Shown here: positions 37,422 through 46,902 of the stretch, piece by piece | Layout of the letters: every line of letters begins with the position of its first letter | Numbering within the stretch: the first letter of the stretch is position 1 | NCBI RefSeq assembly: GCF_010993705.1 | Contig: NZ_WOFO01000015.1 | Span: forward strand, 43,232-107,231 | From: Cyclobacterium sp. SYSU L10401 | GTDB taxonomy: Bacteria > Bacteroidota > Bacteroidia > Cytophagales > Cyclobacteriaceae | DNA: 64,000 bases | Direction: 5' to 3' | Position numbers and translations under genes: made by a program | The notes under the pieces: model-generated | What the model was told of the DNA's origin: nothing | What the model saw: the letters and a program-made list of their open reading frames with translations, nothing else | Databases searched by the model: none

Positions 37422-38381
37422 TCAGTCTTTTTTATTTTTTACACCAAAGTGCCTGTCCCGTTCAAAGGTTTCCAGGTGCCGGTGTTTTTTGGATTCATAA
37501 ATATCTGCGATGGTAATCAAAATCCCTGTTTCCTCCACGGCTCCAAATTCATAGTTCATGGCGGTCCCAAAGGTTTTCATGGTAGAGGAAAGGTTCATGT
37601 AGGTATTGATAAGGGGTGGGATATTTTCTCCCAGTGACCTTACAGTGGAATTGAGTAGCTTATACCCTTCTTTATAACTGAGTCCATCAAAAAACCCTTT
37701 GTAGTTATTTTCCTCTGTCTTATACCCCAGTGGATCAATGGGTACTATCAATTCATCCTTGTCAGGAAAATAATGGTTCATGAAATAAATCAGCAAATCC
37801 CTTGCCTTCGCCTGGTAATGGGGATACATGGTCACTTTGCCAAAAAGGTATTTCACATCCGGGTTGAGCATCACTACTGCACCGAGGCCATCCCACAAAT
37901 TGTCCAAAGAAAAGATCCCTTTTCTGTTGTCTACGCTGGGCTGATATTTGGGCTGGACAAATGACCTGCCAAGCTCGATGGTATAGGGCAGGTAGTCCTT
38001 TACAAACCGATCTGAAAAATTAAATAAGTGGGCGGTAGAAAGGTTTACGGATCCATTGGAAGCAAGCCCTGCATTTGCACATTTGATCAGCCGGTAACCT
38101 GCTATGATCTCTTTATCTTCCGGGTTCCAGGCGATGAGCTGCTCGTAACAATTTTCACAGGTATCATTCTCATCAATATCCAGCGGAAGGCCCGTACCTC
38201 CACCTGCTGCTCTGAAAGACACCTCTCTTAACCTTCCGATTTCCTTGAGCACATTGGGCGCATTGTGCTGGTTCACCAGGTAAATCTCATTCTCTCCATT
38301 GTTTACATATCTCAAAAACCGCTCCGGCGTCAATTCACTATGTATAACCTCCCGGTCAATCGGGTTGATAATATCTTGCAT
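37422..38381 (-). CDS. GNAT/hemolysin-type N-acyltransferase, GlsB/OlsB-like
   Basis: This 319-residue protein has the PlsC-partner N-acyltransferase pattern: LREVSFRAAGGGTGLPLDIDENDTC, IIAGYRLIKC, ELGRSFVQPKYQP and LDNLWDGLGAVVMLNPDVKYLFGKV. Members attach a 3-hydroxy fatty acyl group to the amine of glycine or ornithine. In Bacteroides the analogous GlsB works with the O-acyltransferase GlsA to make glycine lipids. The partner-like acyltransferase gene ends 5 bases upstream on the same strand. The amino acid used here is inferred, not shown. Confidence 0.8.
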   Translation of the reverse strand: MQDIINPIDREVIHSELTPERFLRYVNNGENEIYLVNQHNAPNVLKEIGRLREVSFRAAGGGTGLPLDIDENDTCENCYEQLIAWNPEDKEIIAGYRLIKCANAGLASNGSVNLSTAHLFNFSDRFVKDYLPYTIELGRSFVQPKYQPSVDNRKGIFSLDNLWDGLGAVVMLNPDVKYLFGKVTMYPHYQAKARDLLIYFMNHYFPDKDELIVPIDPLGYKTEENNYKGFFDGLSYKEGYKLLNSTVRSLGENIPPLINTYMNLSSTMKTFGTAMNYEFGAVEETGILITIADIYESKKHRHLETFERDRHFGVKNKKD

Positions 38382-38386
38382 AAATC

Positions 38387-39208
38387 CTACTTGTCTTGGA
38401 CAATGTTGTAAACTATTTCTTTGACCTCTTCTGCCCAGTATTTATCCGTTTTAGAAGCATCAAAATACTTGTAAGAAATCGGTTTTCCTATGTGAACTAC
38501 AATTTTTTTATTTTTTTGCCCGAACATTTCGTCAGCCAAATAAAACATTTCAATATTGGCCTTCACACCTATTTTTTTTCTAAGGTTGGCCAAATTATAA
38601 AAAAAAGATGAGTTTCTCCCCTCAATGTAAACGGGTACCACATCTTTTTTATATTTCCTGGCCTTATTTACGAAACTTTTCTTCCATTCCAGATCCCTGA
38701 TCCCGTTCTCCTGCTTTCTGGACACCAAGCCGGCCGGAAATACAATTACGCCATTTTCAGAGGCATAGGTGTCTTCTATTACCTCTGCACCTTTCTTTCC
38801 ATGAGTCCCGTGTTTGTTTACCGGAACAAAAAGTTTTCCAAAATGAGGAATATGCATCAACACATCATTGACAAGAAATCTCAGGTCTTTCCTGTACTTT
38901 CCCAACACATGCATCAACACCACGCCATCCAGTCCGCCGAGTGGGTGATTGGAAGCAAAAATCACACTTCCTTCCCTTGGAATATTTTCCTCTCCCTTGA
39001 TTTCTATTTCTACTCCAAATTCCTCAATCAAAGCGTTTACAAAATCCAATTCTTTCAAATCCCCATGTTTCGACATGATTTGATTAACCTCAGATTCATG
39101 CACTATCCTTTTTACATAGCTCAAAACAAAACCTGGCATCCATTTAATCAAGGCAGGATTTTTGTCTCTGATTACTTTTTTAATGTCTATGAATTTTTTA
39201 TCTTCCAC
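38387..39208 (-). CDS. PlsC-type lysophospholipid/aminolipid O-acyltransferase, GlsA-like
   Basis: The 273-residue protein starts with GTG at 39208; no in-frame ATG lies close by. It contains the acyltransferase block I motif NHPLGGLDGV (H-x4-D) and a block III-like region FPAGLVSRKQENGIRDLEWKKSFV, with VVPVYIEGRNSSFFYNL. It would add an acyl chain to the hydroxyl of a lyso-lipid. The gene directly follows into the GlsB-like N-acyltransferase gene (5-base gap), as in glycine-lipid loci. Confidence 0.8.
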   Translation of the reverse strand: MEDKKFIDIKKVIRDKNPALIKWMPGFVLSYVKRIVHESEVNQIMSKHGDLKELDFVNALIEEFGVEIEIKGEENIPREGSVIFASNHPLGGLDGVVLMHVLGKYRKDLRFLVNDVLMHIPHFGKLFVPVNKHGTHGKKGAEVIEDTYASENGVIVFPAGLVSRKQENGIRDLEWKKSFVNKARKYKKDVVPVYIEGRNSSFFYNLANLRKKIGVKANIEMFYLADEMFGQKNKKIVVHIGKPISYKYFDASKTDKYWAEEVKEIVYNIVQDK

Positions 39209-39515
39209 GTAAGGTCTTATTGTCAGTCGGTTGGGCTACCACCTTTCAGTTCATATATGCTCTGATTCACAATCCCCTGTCATATATCCAACGCAATAGT
39301 AAAGCATACCAACCAAAAAGGCGTATTTTTTTCTAAGCAAAAATAGGGAAAATTAATTTATTGCCTTTGGTATTGATCAGTAACCTTCTGGTAAATGGTC
39401 CTGTCTATCCATCAAAAATGGGTATTGTAATCTGCCAAACCAGGATCAATCCCATAATTCTGTGAACAATCAACCGCCATACCGTGTTCTTTTACTTCAC
39501 TTAAACTCCATCCAC
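39209..39515. other. Intergenic region between divergent acyltransferase and dehydrogenase genes
   Basis: About 307 bases with no supported gene. It is AT-rich and should contain promoters in both directions; no convincing TAnnTTTG or palindrome was identified. A GTG at 39462 is in frame with the next gene, but the better start is the ATG at 39516. Confidence 0.45.
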
Positions 39516-40349
39516 ATGCAACTCGCAATTACAGGTCCCACCTCAGGTATTGGTGTAGAAAAAGTCAAGGCATTGGCTCCCAAATTTGATCAGGTATTTC
39601 TTTTGGTACGAGACATTGAAAAAGCCAAAGCACTTGTAAAAAAAATTAGTACTGAAGATACGGCGGGGAAATTCATCCCTGTTTTTTGTGACCTGGCCGA
39701 CCTGGCTTCTGTAAAAAAAGCAGCAGAGGTGATCCGTACCCATACCGATAGCATTGATGTATTGATCAACAATGCCGGTGGCATTTTTCCGAAAAGAACC
39801 ACTACCAAAGATGAATTGGAGCTGACTTTTTCGGCCAATCACCTGGGACATTTTTTACTAACAAAGGAGTTGATGCCCCTGTTGACAAATGGCAATGGCG
39901 CCAGGATCATCAACGTCAGTTCGGAAGCTCACAAAGCAGCTTCCGTAAATTTGAATGACCTTCAATTTGAAAAGGGATATAGCTCCTTTAAAGCATATGG
40001 CAATGCAAAACTTTTCAATATTCTTTTTACAAAATCGCTGGCAGAGAAATTTGGGGAACAACATATCGAAGCCTACGCCCTTCACCCGGGAGTGGTCAAC
40101 ACCAATTTTGGTCAGCAAAGCAAGGGATTTTTCAAAATGCTTATATCCCTGTTCAAACCCTTTATGATCAGCCCCGGAAAAGGAGCTGAAACAGGTATAT
40201 TCTTAGCCAGTACAGCTGAAGTTCCAGGAAAAAACGGAGATTATTTCAAGAAATCCAAAGTGGCATCCCCCTCCAGGAAAGCCGAATCAAAAAAACTAAG
40301 GGATCAGATTTGGGAGAAAAGTGAAGAACTGGTGAAAAAACTGGCCTGA
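39516..40349 (+). CDS. Short-chain dehydrogenase/reductase, retinol-dehydrogenase-like
   Basis: From the ATG at 39516 the protein has 277 residues and starts MQLAITGPTSGIGVEKVKAL, the classical SDR cofactor loop (TGxxxGIG). DVLINNAGG, the serine in NVSSEAHKAA and the pair Tyr/Lys in AYGNAKLFN follow in order. HPGVVNTNFG is typical of the retinol dehydrogenase/WW-oxidoreductase-like group. The true substrate is unknown. The frame extends to GTG 39462, but that would place 18 unneeded residues before the Rossmann strand. Confidence 0.88.
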   Translation: MQLAITGPTSGIGVEKVKALAPKFDQVFLLVRDIEKAKALVKKISTEDTAGKFIPVFCDLADLASVKKAAEVIRTHTDSIDVLINNAGGIFPKRTTTKDELELTFSANHLGHFLLTKELMPLLTNGNGARIINVSSEAHKAASVNLNDLQFEKGYSSFKAYGNAKLFNILFTKSLAEKFGEQHIEAYALHPGVVNTNFGQQSKGFFKMLISLFKPFMISPGKGAETGIFLASTAEVPGKNGDYFKKSKVASPSRKAESKKLRDQIWEKSEELVKKLA

Positions 40350-40373
40350 AATTTCGATTTTGGTAAATTCAAT

Positions 40374-40381
40374 TAAATTTG
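40374..40381 (+). promoter_or_regulatory. Putative -7 promoter element for the RND efflux operon
   Basis: TAAATTTG matches TAnnTTTG and ends 54 bases before the TolC-like gene. No well-spaced -33 element was found. Confidence 0.4.
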
Positions 40382-40435
40382 AGAAAATGACCTTCATAAG
40401 TCCTTACCAATCTACTTGCCATTAACCTCCCCTTA

Positions 40436-41776
40436 ATGAGAACACTGTATACTTTCCTTACTTTTTACTTGTGGTTTACAGTTCAGGTTTTCTCACAACA
40501 GGAAGAGGTGATGGAATTGAATTTGGAAAGTGCCCTTTCCCTGGCCTTTGAAAACCAACCTCTTTTGCAGCAGTTTATCAACGAGAGGGAGAAAACAACC
40601 TTCACCGTAAAGTCAGGAAAATCGGCCTGGCTGCCCCAACTGAACCTGGATGGGGCACTCAACCGGTATTTCCAACAGCCGGTGGCGATCTTTCCTGATT
40701 TTGATAACCCGGATTCCGGTGAATTCCAGGAAGTCAGAACCGGGGTTCCCCATAATGCCAATTTAAATTTTTCATTGAGCCAAAACCTGCTTAATAATGA
40801 TCTTTTCCGGATAAGCGAACAGGCACCCTATTTAAACCAGGAAGCGTCACAAACACTGGAAGACTTTAAAATACAAATGGTGGCCGGGCTAAGCAAAGCA
40901 TTTTATGAGGTGTTTCTGGCTGAAGAACAGGTCAGGTTGGCAGAAGAGGATATCAAAAGACAAAAAAGACAATTAGAAGACGCTGCCTTACAGCTGGAGG
41001 CAGGTTTAACGGATAATATAGATCTTAAAAGGGCAACCATAACCCTTCAAAATACCCAAAGCCAGCTGTACCAATACCTGCAAGAAAAACGAATAAAAAT
41101 AGCTGCCTTAAGGTATTGGCTGGGCATGGAAGAGGACATTGAGATACATGTTCAGGCATCTGTCAGCCAACTGGAAGCGCAACTTTCGCCAGACACCCTG
41201 CTTGTATTTGAGGCAGAAAATCGCATCGAATACCAGCTATTGGAAAGTCAGAAAGACCTTCAAAAGGCGGAAATAAGCTATCAAAAAAGGCGATTTTTAC
41301 CAGATATTTCGGCTTTTTATGATTACAATTTTCTTTTTTTAAGCCCTGTGGGTAGTCAACTTTTTGATCAGGTATATTCATTTTCTCTGATTGGCCTGCA
41401 ACTCAACCTCCCCATTTTTTTAGGTGGAAAAAGAAGCTATGAAGCCAAAATGGCGGCTCTGGACCTGCGAAATTTACAACTGGCCCAAAAGAATCTTGTA
41501 TTGGAGGTAAACCTGGAAATGCAGGAGGCCCTAAGTGCCTATAAGAACAGTGTTTACCTGTTGAAAATGCAAAAGAGCAACCGGGACCTGGCAGAAGAAA
41601 TCTACGACACCATAAGCTTGCAATACGAGCAGGGGATCAAAAACTTTCTGGAAGTAATACAGGCAGAGACAGATTTGAGAACGGCAAGGATCAATTACCT
41701 GCGCTCCCTTTTCAATGCCATTACGGCGAGGATCGATCTGCAAAAAGCCCGTGGAGAAATAAAAACCGACTATTGA
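40436..41776 (+). CDS. TolC family outer membrane efflux protein
   Basis: This 446-residue protein begins with a signal peptide (MRTLYTFLTFYLWFTVQVFSQ). It has the internally duplicated OEP coiled-coil pattern: LESALSLAFENQPLLQQFINERE, the long helix AEEQVRLAEEDIKRQKRQLEDAALQLEAGLTDN, and the second-copy counterparts LEVNLEMQEALSAYKNSVYLL and YEQGIKNFLEVIQAETDLRTAR. It forms the outer membrane exit duct of the tripartite pump whose other two parts follow. Its stop overlaps the next ATG (TGATG). Confidence 0.93.
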   Translation: MRTLYTFLTFYLWFTVQVFSQQEEVMELNLESALSLAFENQPLLQQFINEREKTTFTVKSGKSAWLPQLNLDGALNRYFQQPVAIFPDFDNPDSGEFQEVRTGVPHNANLNFSLSQNLLNNDLFRISEQAPYLNQEASQTLEDFKIQMVAGLSKAFYEVFLAEEQVRLAEEDIKRQKRQLEDAALQLEAGLTDNIDLKRATITLQNTQSQLYQYLQEKRIKIAALRYWLGMEEDIEIHVQASVSQLEAQLSPDTLLVFEAENRIEYQLLESQKDLQKAEISYQKRRFLPDISAFYDYNFLFLSPVGSQLFDQVYSFSLIGLQLNLPIFLGGKRSYEAKMAALDLRNLQLAQKNLVLEVNLEMQEALSAYKNSVYLLKMQKSNRDLAEEIYDTISLQYEQGIKNFLEVIQAETDLRTARINYLRSLFNAITARIDLQKARGEIKTDY

Positions 41777-42876
41777 TGAAAACAAAACTGTTACTTATCG
41801 GGCTGTTGGTCCTACATTATTCCTGCGATGAAAAAGAAAATACGGAAACCCAGGAAGTCAGGGTAGAGACCGCAGCCGTAAAAAAAGAGAAAATCGAACT
41901 ATCGGATCAATATCCTGCGGTCACAGTGGCCTTGCAGGAGGTTGAGCTCCGGGCTGATGTTAGCGGTTACATCACCAATATCCTGTTTAAGGATGGGCAA
42001 AAGGTAAGAACTGGCCAATTGCTCTATGAAATTGACAAAAGTAGGTACCAGGCTACCCTGAATCAATCAGAGTCAAGACTCAAGATTGCGGCTTCCAACC
42101 TGGAAAGGGCGCAGAGAGATATGGACAGGTACCAGAAACTCAAAGAGGGGAATGCCATAGCCGGACAGGTATATGACAATGCACTAACGGACCTGCGCAA
42201 TGCCGAATCGGAAATGCTGGCAGCCCAGGCTCAGGTAGACAATGACCTAACCAACCTCCAATATGCATCTGTTCGGTCTCCATTTACGGGTACCATTGGC
42301 TTTTCCTCCGTCCGTTTGGGAGCTTTGGTAAACCAGGGAGAAACACTCCTCAATGTCATCTCCTCCAATGACCCCATTGGTGTTGATTTTTTTGCCGGAG
42401 AAAAAAACCTTACAAAATTCCAAACCATGATGGAAGATAAAGAAAGGGTAAAGACGGATAGCACCTTTATGATCAGATTGCCCGGCGGAGAAATGCATCC
42501 CTATCCAGGTACCCTTGAAAACATGGACAGGGCTATCAATAGGGAAACTGGCACCATCCACATCAGGCTTCATTTTCCAAATCCGGATGATGTACTCAAG
42601 CCTGGCCTGAGTACCACCCTCAGGGTAAAAGCCATCAATGGCGATCCAGTGCTAACTATTCCTCAAAAAGCCACCATGGAGCAAATGGGGGAAATATCGG
42701 TTTTTGTCAGGGAGAATGACACTGCCCGGGAGAAGAAAATTGAATTGGGTAGAAAGTTTAAAGACCGGGTTATTGTTGAAACTGGTTTGGAAGAGGGACA
42801 GTCTATCGTTATCAGCGGCATGCAGAAATTAAACGACGGGGATAAAATCACCACGCAAAACAGGAATCCCGAATGA
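41776..42876 (+). CDS. RND efflux periplasmic adaptor (membrane fusion) lipoprotein
   Basis: Starting from the ATG at 41776, which overlaps the TolC stop, this protein has 366 residues. A lipobox ending in LHYSC (Cys17) anchors it to the inner membrane. The order of domains is typical: a barrel-sandwich half VELRADVSGYITNILFKDGQKV, an alpha-hairpin with AASNLERAQRDMDRYQKL, the second lipoyl half VRSPFTGTIGFSSVRLGALV, then the beta-barrel and membrane-proximal domains. A TTG three bases upstream is an unneeded alternative. It joins the permease to TolC. Confidence 0.95.
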   Translation: MKTKLLLIGLLVLHYSCDEKENTETQEVRVETAAVKKEKIELSDQYPAVTVALQEVELRADVSGYITNILFKDGQKVRTGQLLYEIDKSRYQATLNQSESRLKIAASNLERAQRDMDRYQKLKEGNAIAGQVYDNALTDLRNAESEMLAAQAQVDNDLTNLQYASVRSPFTGTIGFSSVRLGALVNQGETLLNVISSNDPIGVDFFAGEKNLTKFQTMMEDKERVKTDSTFMIRLPGGEMHPYPGTLENMDRAINRETGTIHIRLHFPNPDDVLKPGLSTTLRVKAINGDPVLTIPQKATMEQMGEISVFVRENDTAREKKIELGRKFKDRVIVETGLEEGQSIVISGMQKLNDGDKITTQNRNPE

Positions 42877-45800
42877 TCTCATCCACTTTTATCCAGCGGC
42901 CCAACCTGGCCATTGTCCTTTCTTTGGTCATACTGCTTTTAGGAACGCTGGCCATAGTCAACCTACCCGTTTCTCAATATCCGAATATTACCCCTCCCAT
43001 TATACAGGTGACGGCCACCTATACCGGTGCGGATGCCGAGACCATAGAACAAACGGTCGCTACGCCTTTGGAAACCCAGATCAACGGAACTCCGGGGATG
43101 GCATACATAGAAAGCACCAGTAGCAACGAGGGAAGAATGACCATGAACATCACCTTTGAGGTGGGGACAGACATTGATATAGCAGCAGTAGAGGTACAAA
43201 ACCGGATCAATGTGGCAGAGGCTTTGCTGCCGGAAGAAGTTCGGAGACTGGGCATCACCATCCGAAAGCGAAACCCCAGCCTGTTGATGATTGTATCCAT
43301 GTTCTCTCCGGAGGGAACCCATGACATTGATTTTTTAAACAATTATGCCAACATATTTGTCAAAAACGAATTACTCAGGGTGCCTGGGGTGGGGGATATT
43401 TTTACCCGGGCGCAGGATTTCAGCATGCGCATTTGGCTGCAGCCGGATAAACTATTTCAGATGGGCCTTTCGGCTGGTGAAGTCATCAATGCCCTCAGGG
43501 AACAGAACATACAGGTGGCCGCAGGGGCATTGGGCACCCCTCCGCAGCAGGGATTTCAATCCTTTGAATATACCTTGTTTACCAATGGGAGGCTAAACAG
43601 TGAGGAGGAGTTTGAAAATGTCATTGTAAAATCCGCAGCAGAGGGGGATCAATTGGTTTATCTCAGGGATGTGGCCAGGGTAGAATTGGGGAGGTTTGAC
43701 TACTCGGTAAATAACTTTACCGATGGCAAACCAGCCGCTTACCTTATCGTCTATCAAACGCCAAACAGCAATATCCTGGATGTAGAGGAAGGAATAATCC
43801 AGGCCATGGATGAAATTCAGGAAAATTTCCCCAATGACATGGAATATGTCATTCCTTTCGAATCTGCCTCTGTGGTACGGGTATCCATTGGTGAGGTAGT
43901 GGAAGCATTGATCCTGGCCCTTTTACTGGTCTCCCTGGTTGTTTTTATATTCCTTCAGAACTGGAGAACTACGCTGATTCCGATCATTATTATCCCCGTC
44001 TCCATTATCGGCACATTTGCCCTGTTTATACCGCTGGGATTTTCCATTAATAACCTGACGCTTTTTGGTTTTGTGCTGGCCATAGGAATAGTCGTGGATG
44101 ATGCCATCGTGGTAGTGGAAGCGGCCATGGGTTACATGGAAAAGGAAAAGCTAGCTGCCAGAGAGGCAGTCACCAAGGCCATGAAGGATATCTCAGGACC
44201 CGTCATTGCCATGTCCCTGATCATTGCCGCCGTCTTCATCCCGGTGGGCTTCATTCCAGGTATAGTGGGCCGACTGTACCAGCAATTTGCCATGGCCATC
44301 GCTGCTTCCGGCCTGATTTCAGGATTTGTGGCATTGTCCCTGACCCCTGCCCTTTGTTCTCTGATACTGAAACCCAAAAAAACATCCCAACAGGCCAAAG
44401 GCATTCAACGTTTTTTTAACTGGTTCAACCGAAAATTTGAAGCTTTTGGCAAGGGCTATATCCAAAGCATCGAGAAAAGTTTTTCACGTGCCAGGTACTA
44501 TTTAGGGGGTCTGGTCCTTTTGATTCTGCTGACAGTGTTTTTTTTCAACATCAAACCATCCGGGTTTATACCCAATGAAGATGAAGGAAGGTTGTTCATC
44601 ACCTATGAATTACCAGAGGGAGCCTCCACCGCCAGAAGCCTGGAAACCATCAAAAAATTGATGGAAATTCTGGGAGAAGAAGAGGATATTTTTCATTTTA
44701 CTGCTGTGACTGGACTCAATGCGATTAATTTTTCCAGTAAATCAAATAGCGGAACGGTATTTTCCCAGCTTCAACCCTGGAGTAAACGGGAAGGCGAAGG
44801 ACAAAACGCTTTTGAAATCCGGGACAGGCTGTTACGGGAATTAAACGAAAAAGTACCTGAAGCCAAAATAGTTATTGTAGCACCAGCTGCTATTCCGGGA
44901 TTGGGCAGCACCTCCGGATTTTCGATGGTGGTGCAGGATCTTGACGGAACCTCAAGCATCACTGAGTTTGAAGCAGAAGTAAAAGCATTTGTTTCCAAAA
45001 TGAACCAGACAGAAGAAATTGACAATGCTTTCACTTTCTTTAGTGCCACCACACCCTCCTACCGGGTGGAACTGGACCGGGAAAAAACGGCCAGGCTTGG
45101 TGTCAACATAGGTGATGCCTATGCCTCCATGCAAACCTACCTGGGAAGCACTTACGTCAATGATTTTATCCTCTATGGAAGAAATTTCAGAGTAATAGCT
45201 CAGGCAGATACCTCCTTCCGGGAGGATTTATCCGGTTTAGAGCAGATATTTGTCAAAAACAGCTCGGGGAACATGCTGCCATTGAGCAACCTGGTCAGTA
45301 CCGAAGTCATTGAAAATGCCCCTTTAATCAGTCATTTCAACCTTTTCAGATCCAGTACCATCAATGGAGATGCAGCCCCGGGATACAGTTCAGGACAATC
45401 GATTGAAAAAATCAATGCCCTGGCAGCTACCGAACTTCCCCTGGGCTACGGCATTGATTTTGCCGGAGTAAGCAGGGAAGAAATCAAATCCGGAGGAAAT
45501 ACCCTACTGATTTTCGTCCTGTCCATTGTATTTGTATTTCTATGTCTGACGGCACTCTATGAGAGTTGGTCTGTGCCTTTTTCCGTATTACTGGCCGTCC
45601 CAACGGGGGTGTTTGGTGCCATTGTCACCCTGCTCCTGTTTCCCTCACTTACCAATAATGTATATGCCCAAATCGGTTTACTGACCCTTATCGGTCTGGC
45701 AGCAAAGAATGCCATCTTAATTGTGGAGTACGCCAAAGAGCGGGTAGACAAAGGCATTCCTATCCACAAAGCTGCCGCTATGGCTGCAAAATTGCGATTA

Positions 45801-46037
45801 AGACCCATTTTGATGACTTCTTTTGCCTTTATTCTTGGCGTTTTGCCACTTGCCTTTTCTTCCGGTGCAGGATCGGTAGCCAGGAGAACCATTGGCTGGA
45901 CCGTAGCTGGAGGGATGTTTTCAGCTACCTTCTTCACCTTATTTTTGGTTCCGGTATTGTTCTTCCTGGTCAGTAAATTAGCCTATAGCAAAAAGGAATT
46001 GGCTCAGCTGGCAGCTTCGGCTAAGAAAGATAATTAG
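42873..46037 (+). CDS. RND multidrug efflux permease, AcrB/HAE1 type
   Basis: This 1054-residue inner membrane proton antiporter starts MISSTFIQRPNLAIVLSLVIL. Key features: two porter-domain halves, the first membrane block with proton-relay aspartates D409-D410 (IVVDDAIVVVE), and LRPILMTSFAFILGVLPLAFSSGAGS near the end. Length and motifs fit hydrophobic/amphiphilic exporters (HAE-1) rather than metal pumps. It shares an ATGA overlap with the adaptor gene. Substrates cannot be predicted. No repressor gene lies next to the operon. Confidence 0.96.
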   Translation: MISSTFIQRPNLAIVLSLVILLLGTLAIVNLPVSQYPNITPPIIQVTATYTGADAETIEQTVATPLETQINGTPGMAYIESTSSNEGRMTMNITFEVGTDIDIAAVEVQNRINVAEALLPEEVRRLGITIRKRNPSLLMIVSMFSPEGTHDIDFLNNYANIFVKNELLRVPGVGDIFTRAQDFSMRIWLQPDKLFQMGLSAGEVINALREQNIQVAAGALGTPPQQGFQSFEYTLFTNGRLNSEEEFENVIVKSAAEGDQLVYLRDVARVELGRFDYSVNNFTDGKPAAYLIVYQTPNSNILDVEEGIIQAMDEIQENFPNDMEYVIPFESASVVRVSIGEVVEALILALLLVSLVVFIFLQNWRTTLIPIIIIPVSIIGTFALFIPLGFSINNLTLFGFVLAIGIVVDDAIVVVEAAMGYMEKEKLAAREAVTKAMKDISGPVIAMSLIIAAVFIPVGFIPGIVGRLYQQFAMAIAASGLISGFVALSLTPALCSLILKPKKTSQQAKGIQRFFNWFNRKFEAFGKGYIQSIEKSFSRARYYLGGLVLLILLTVFFFNIKPSGFIPNEDEGRLFITYELPEGASTARSLETIKKLMEILGEEEDIFHFTAVTGLNAINFSSKSNSGTVFSQLQPWSKREGEGQNAFEIRDRLLRELNEKVPEAKIVIVAPAAIPGLGSTSGFSMVVQDLDGTSSITEFEAEVKAFVSKMNQTEEIDNAFTFFSATTPSYRVELDREKTARLGVNIGDAYASMQTYLGSTYVNDFILYGRNFRVIAQADTSFREDLSGLEQIFVKNSSGNMLPLSNLVSTEVIENAPLISHFNLFRSSTINGDAAPGYSSGQSIEKINALAATELPLGYGIDFAGVSREEIKSGGNTLLIFVLSIVFVFLCLTALYESWSVPFSVLLAVPTGVFGAIVTLLLFPSLTNNVYAQIGLLTLIGLAAKNAILIVEYAKERVDKGIPIHKAAAMAAKLRLRPILMTSFAFILGVLPLAFSSGAGSVARRTIGWTVAGGMFSATFFTLFLVPVLFFLVSKLAYSKKELAQLAASAKKDN

Positions 46038-46067
46038 CAGCTAAATCAAAAATCTCCATTTGCCCAT

Positions 46068-46898
46068 TCAGTCTTCTTCCTGTATGACTACTTTCCGGGT
46101 AAGCACCGGAGCAGTCATAAAATAACCCAGCACCCTGCCCTCTCCCTGCATCAGCGAAATATTCGATTGAGGATTTTCCGGGGGAGGGCTAAACAAGCCC
46201 CCATCCGAAAACAATAGAGAAACCACCTGATTCAGGTAATCATAGGCAGGTTTATTTAATCTGAGCATCTGCAATTTCACTTCATCATCCTTTTTAAAAG
46301 AAAAAGCAGTTAATTCAAAGCCATTGTTCAAGATGGAACTGCCAAAGGTATCATCAAAAAGAAAATAATCAGACCGGCGGTTCAGAATGGTATCGTTTCT
46401 GGTGAGTATCAACCTGTAATAATTATTCTCCTCAAAGGGAATTTTTCCATACAGTGTGAGGTAGTATCCTTCACTGGCAAAAAACCGCTCCTCCTTGAAT
46501 TCATAGGTAATGCTGTCCAGCACAGGAGCCTCCAGGGTGGTACCGCCAGACACATAATCCTTTCCGTCCAGAGAAACATTCAATTGGTATTCCTGACCTA
46601 TGGTGGCTGCCTTCCCGTTTACCGGCAGGTATCTGCCAAGATCTTCCTCAAACCTGAAAGGCACTATTTCACCGGTCTGCATGTCCTCAATATCAACTTC
46701 CGCATGGGCGGCTATCTCATTGGGCAAGGTGTCGTAATAATCCCTGGAATAAGCTACAACAACTCCATTCAAAGCGGCGTCATCTGTCCAGATGGCTTCA
46801 ATTACGGGGGTTTTTCCGACATTCTCCAAATCAAGAAACACCTCCTCCTGACAAGCTTGCAAAAGCAGCACCATTGATAGTATTTTTATCAGCCTCAT
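46068..46898 (-). CDS. DUF4249 lipoprotein paired with a TonB-dependent receptor
   Basis: This 276-residue protein has a lipobox in VLLLQAC (Cys16) and the typical DUF4249 start VFLDLENVGKTPVIEAIWTDD, with YDTLPNEIAAHAEVDIEDMQTGEIVPF and EGRVLGYFMTAP near the end. The family is always a partner of certain TonB receptors; its function is not established. It follows the TonB receptor gene by 4 bases on the same strand and may act as a surface ligand-binding subunit, by analogy with SusD. Confidence 0.9.
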   Translation of the reverse strand: MRLIKILSMVLLLQACQEEVFLDLENVGKTPVIEAIWTDDAALNGVVVAYSRDYYDTLPNEIAAHAEVDIEDMQTGEIVPFRFEEDLGRYLPVNGKAATIGQEYQLNVSLDGKDYVSGGTTLEAPVLDSITYEFKEERFFASEGYYLTLYGKIPFEENNYYRLILTRNDTILNRRSDYFLFDDTFGSSILNNGFELTAFSFKKDDEVKLQMLRLNKPAYDYLNQVVSLLFSDGGLFSPPPENPQSNISLMQGEGRVLGYFMTAPVLTRKVVIQEED

Positions 46899-46902
46899 GA
46901 AC

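Noticed and set aside
45397..45406. Another CAATCGATTG palindrome
   Set aside because: It lies inside the RND permease coding sequence and is explained by the codons for QSIE; not counted as an operator.
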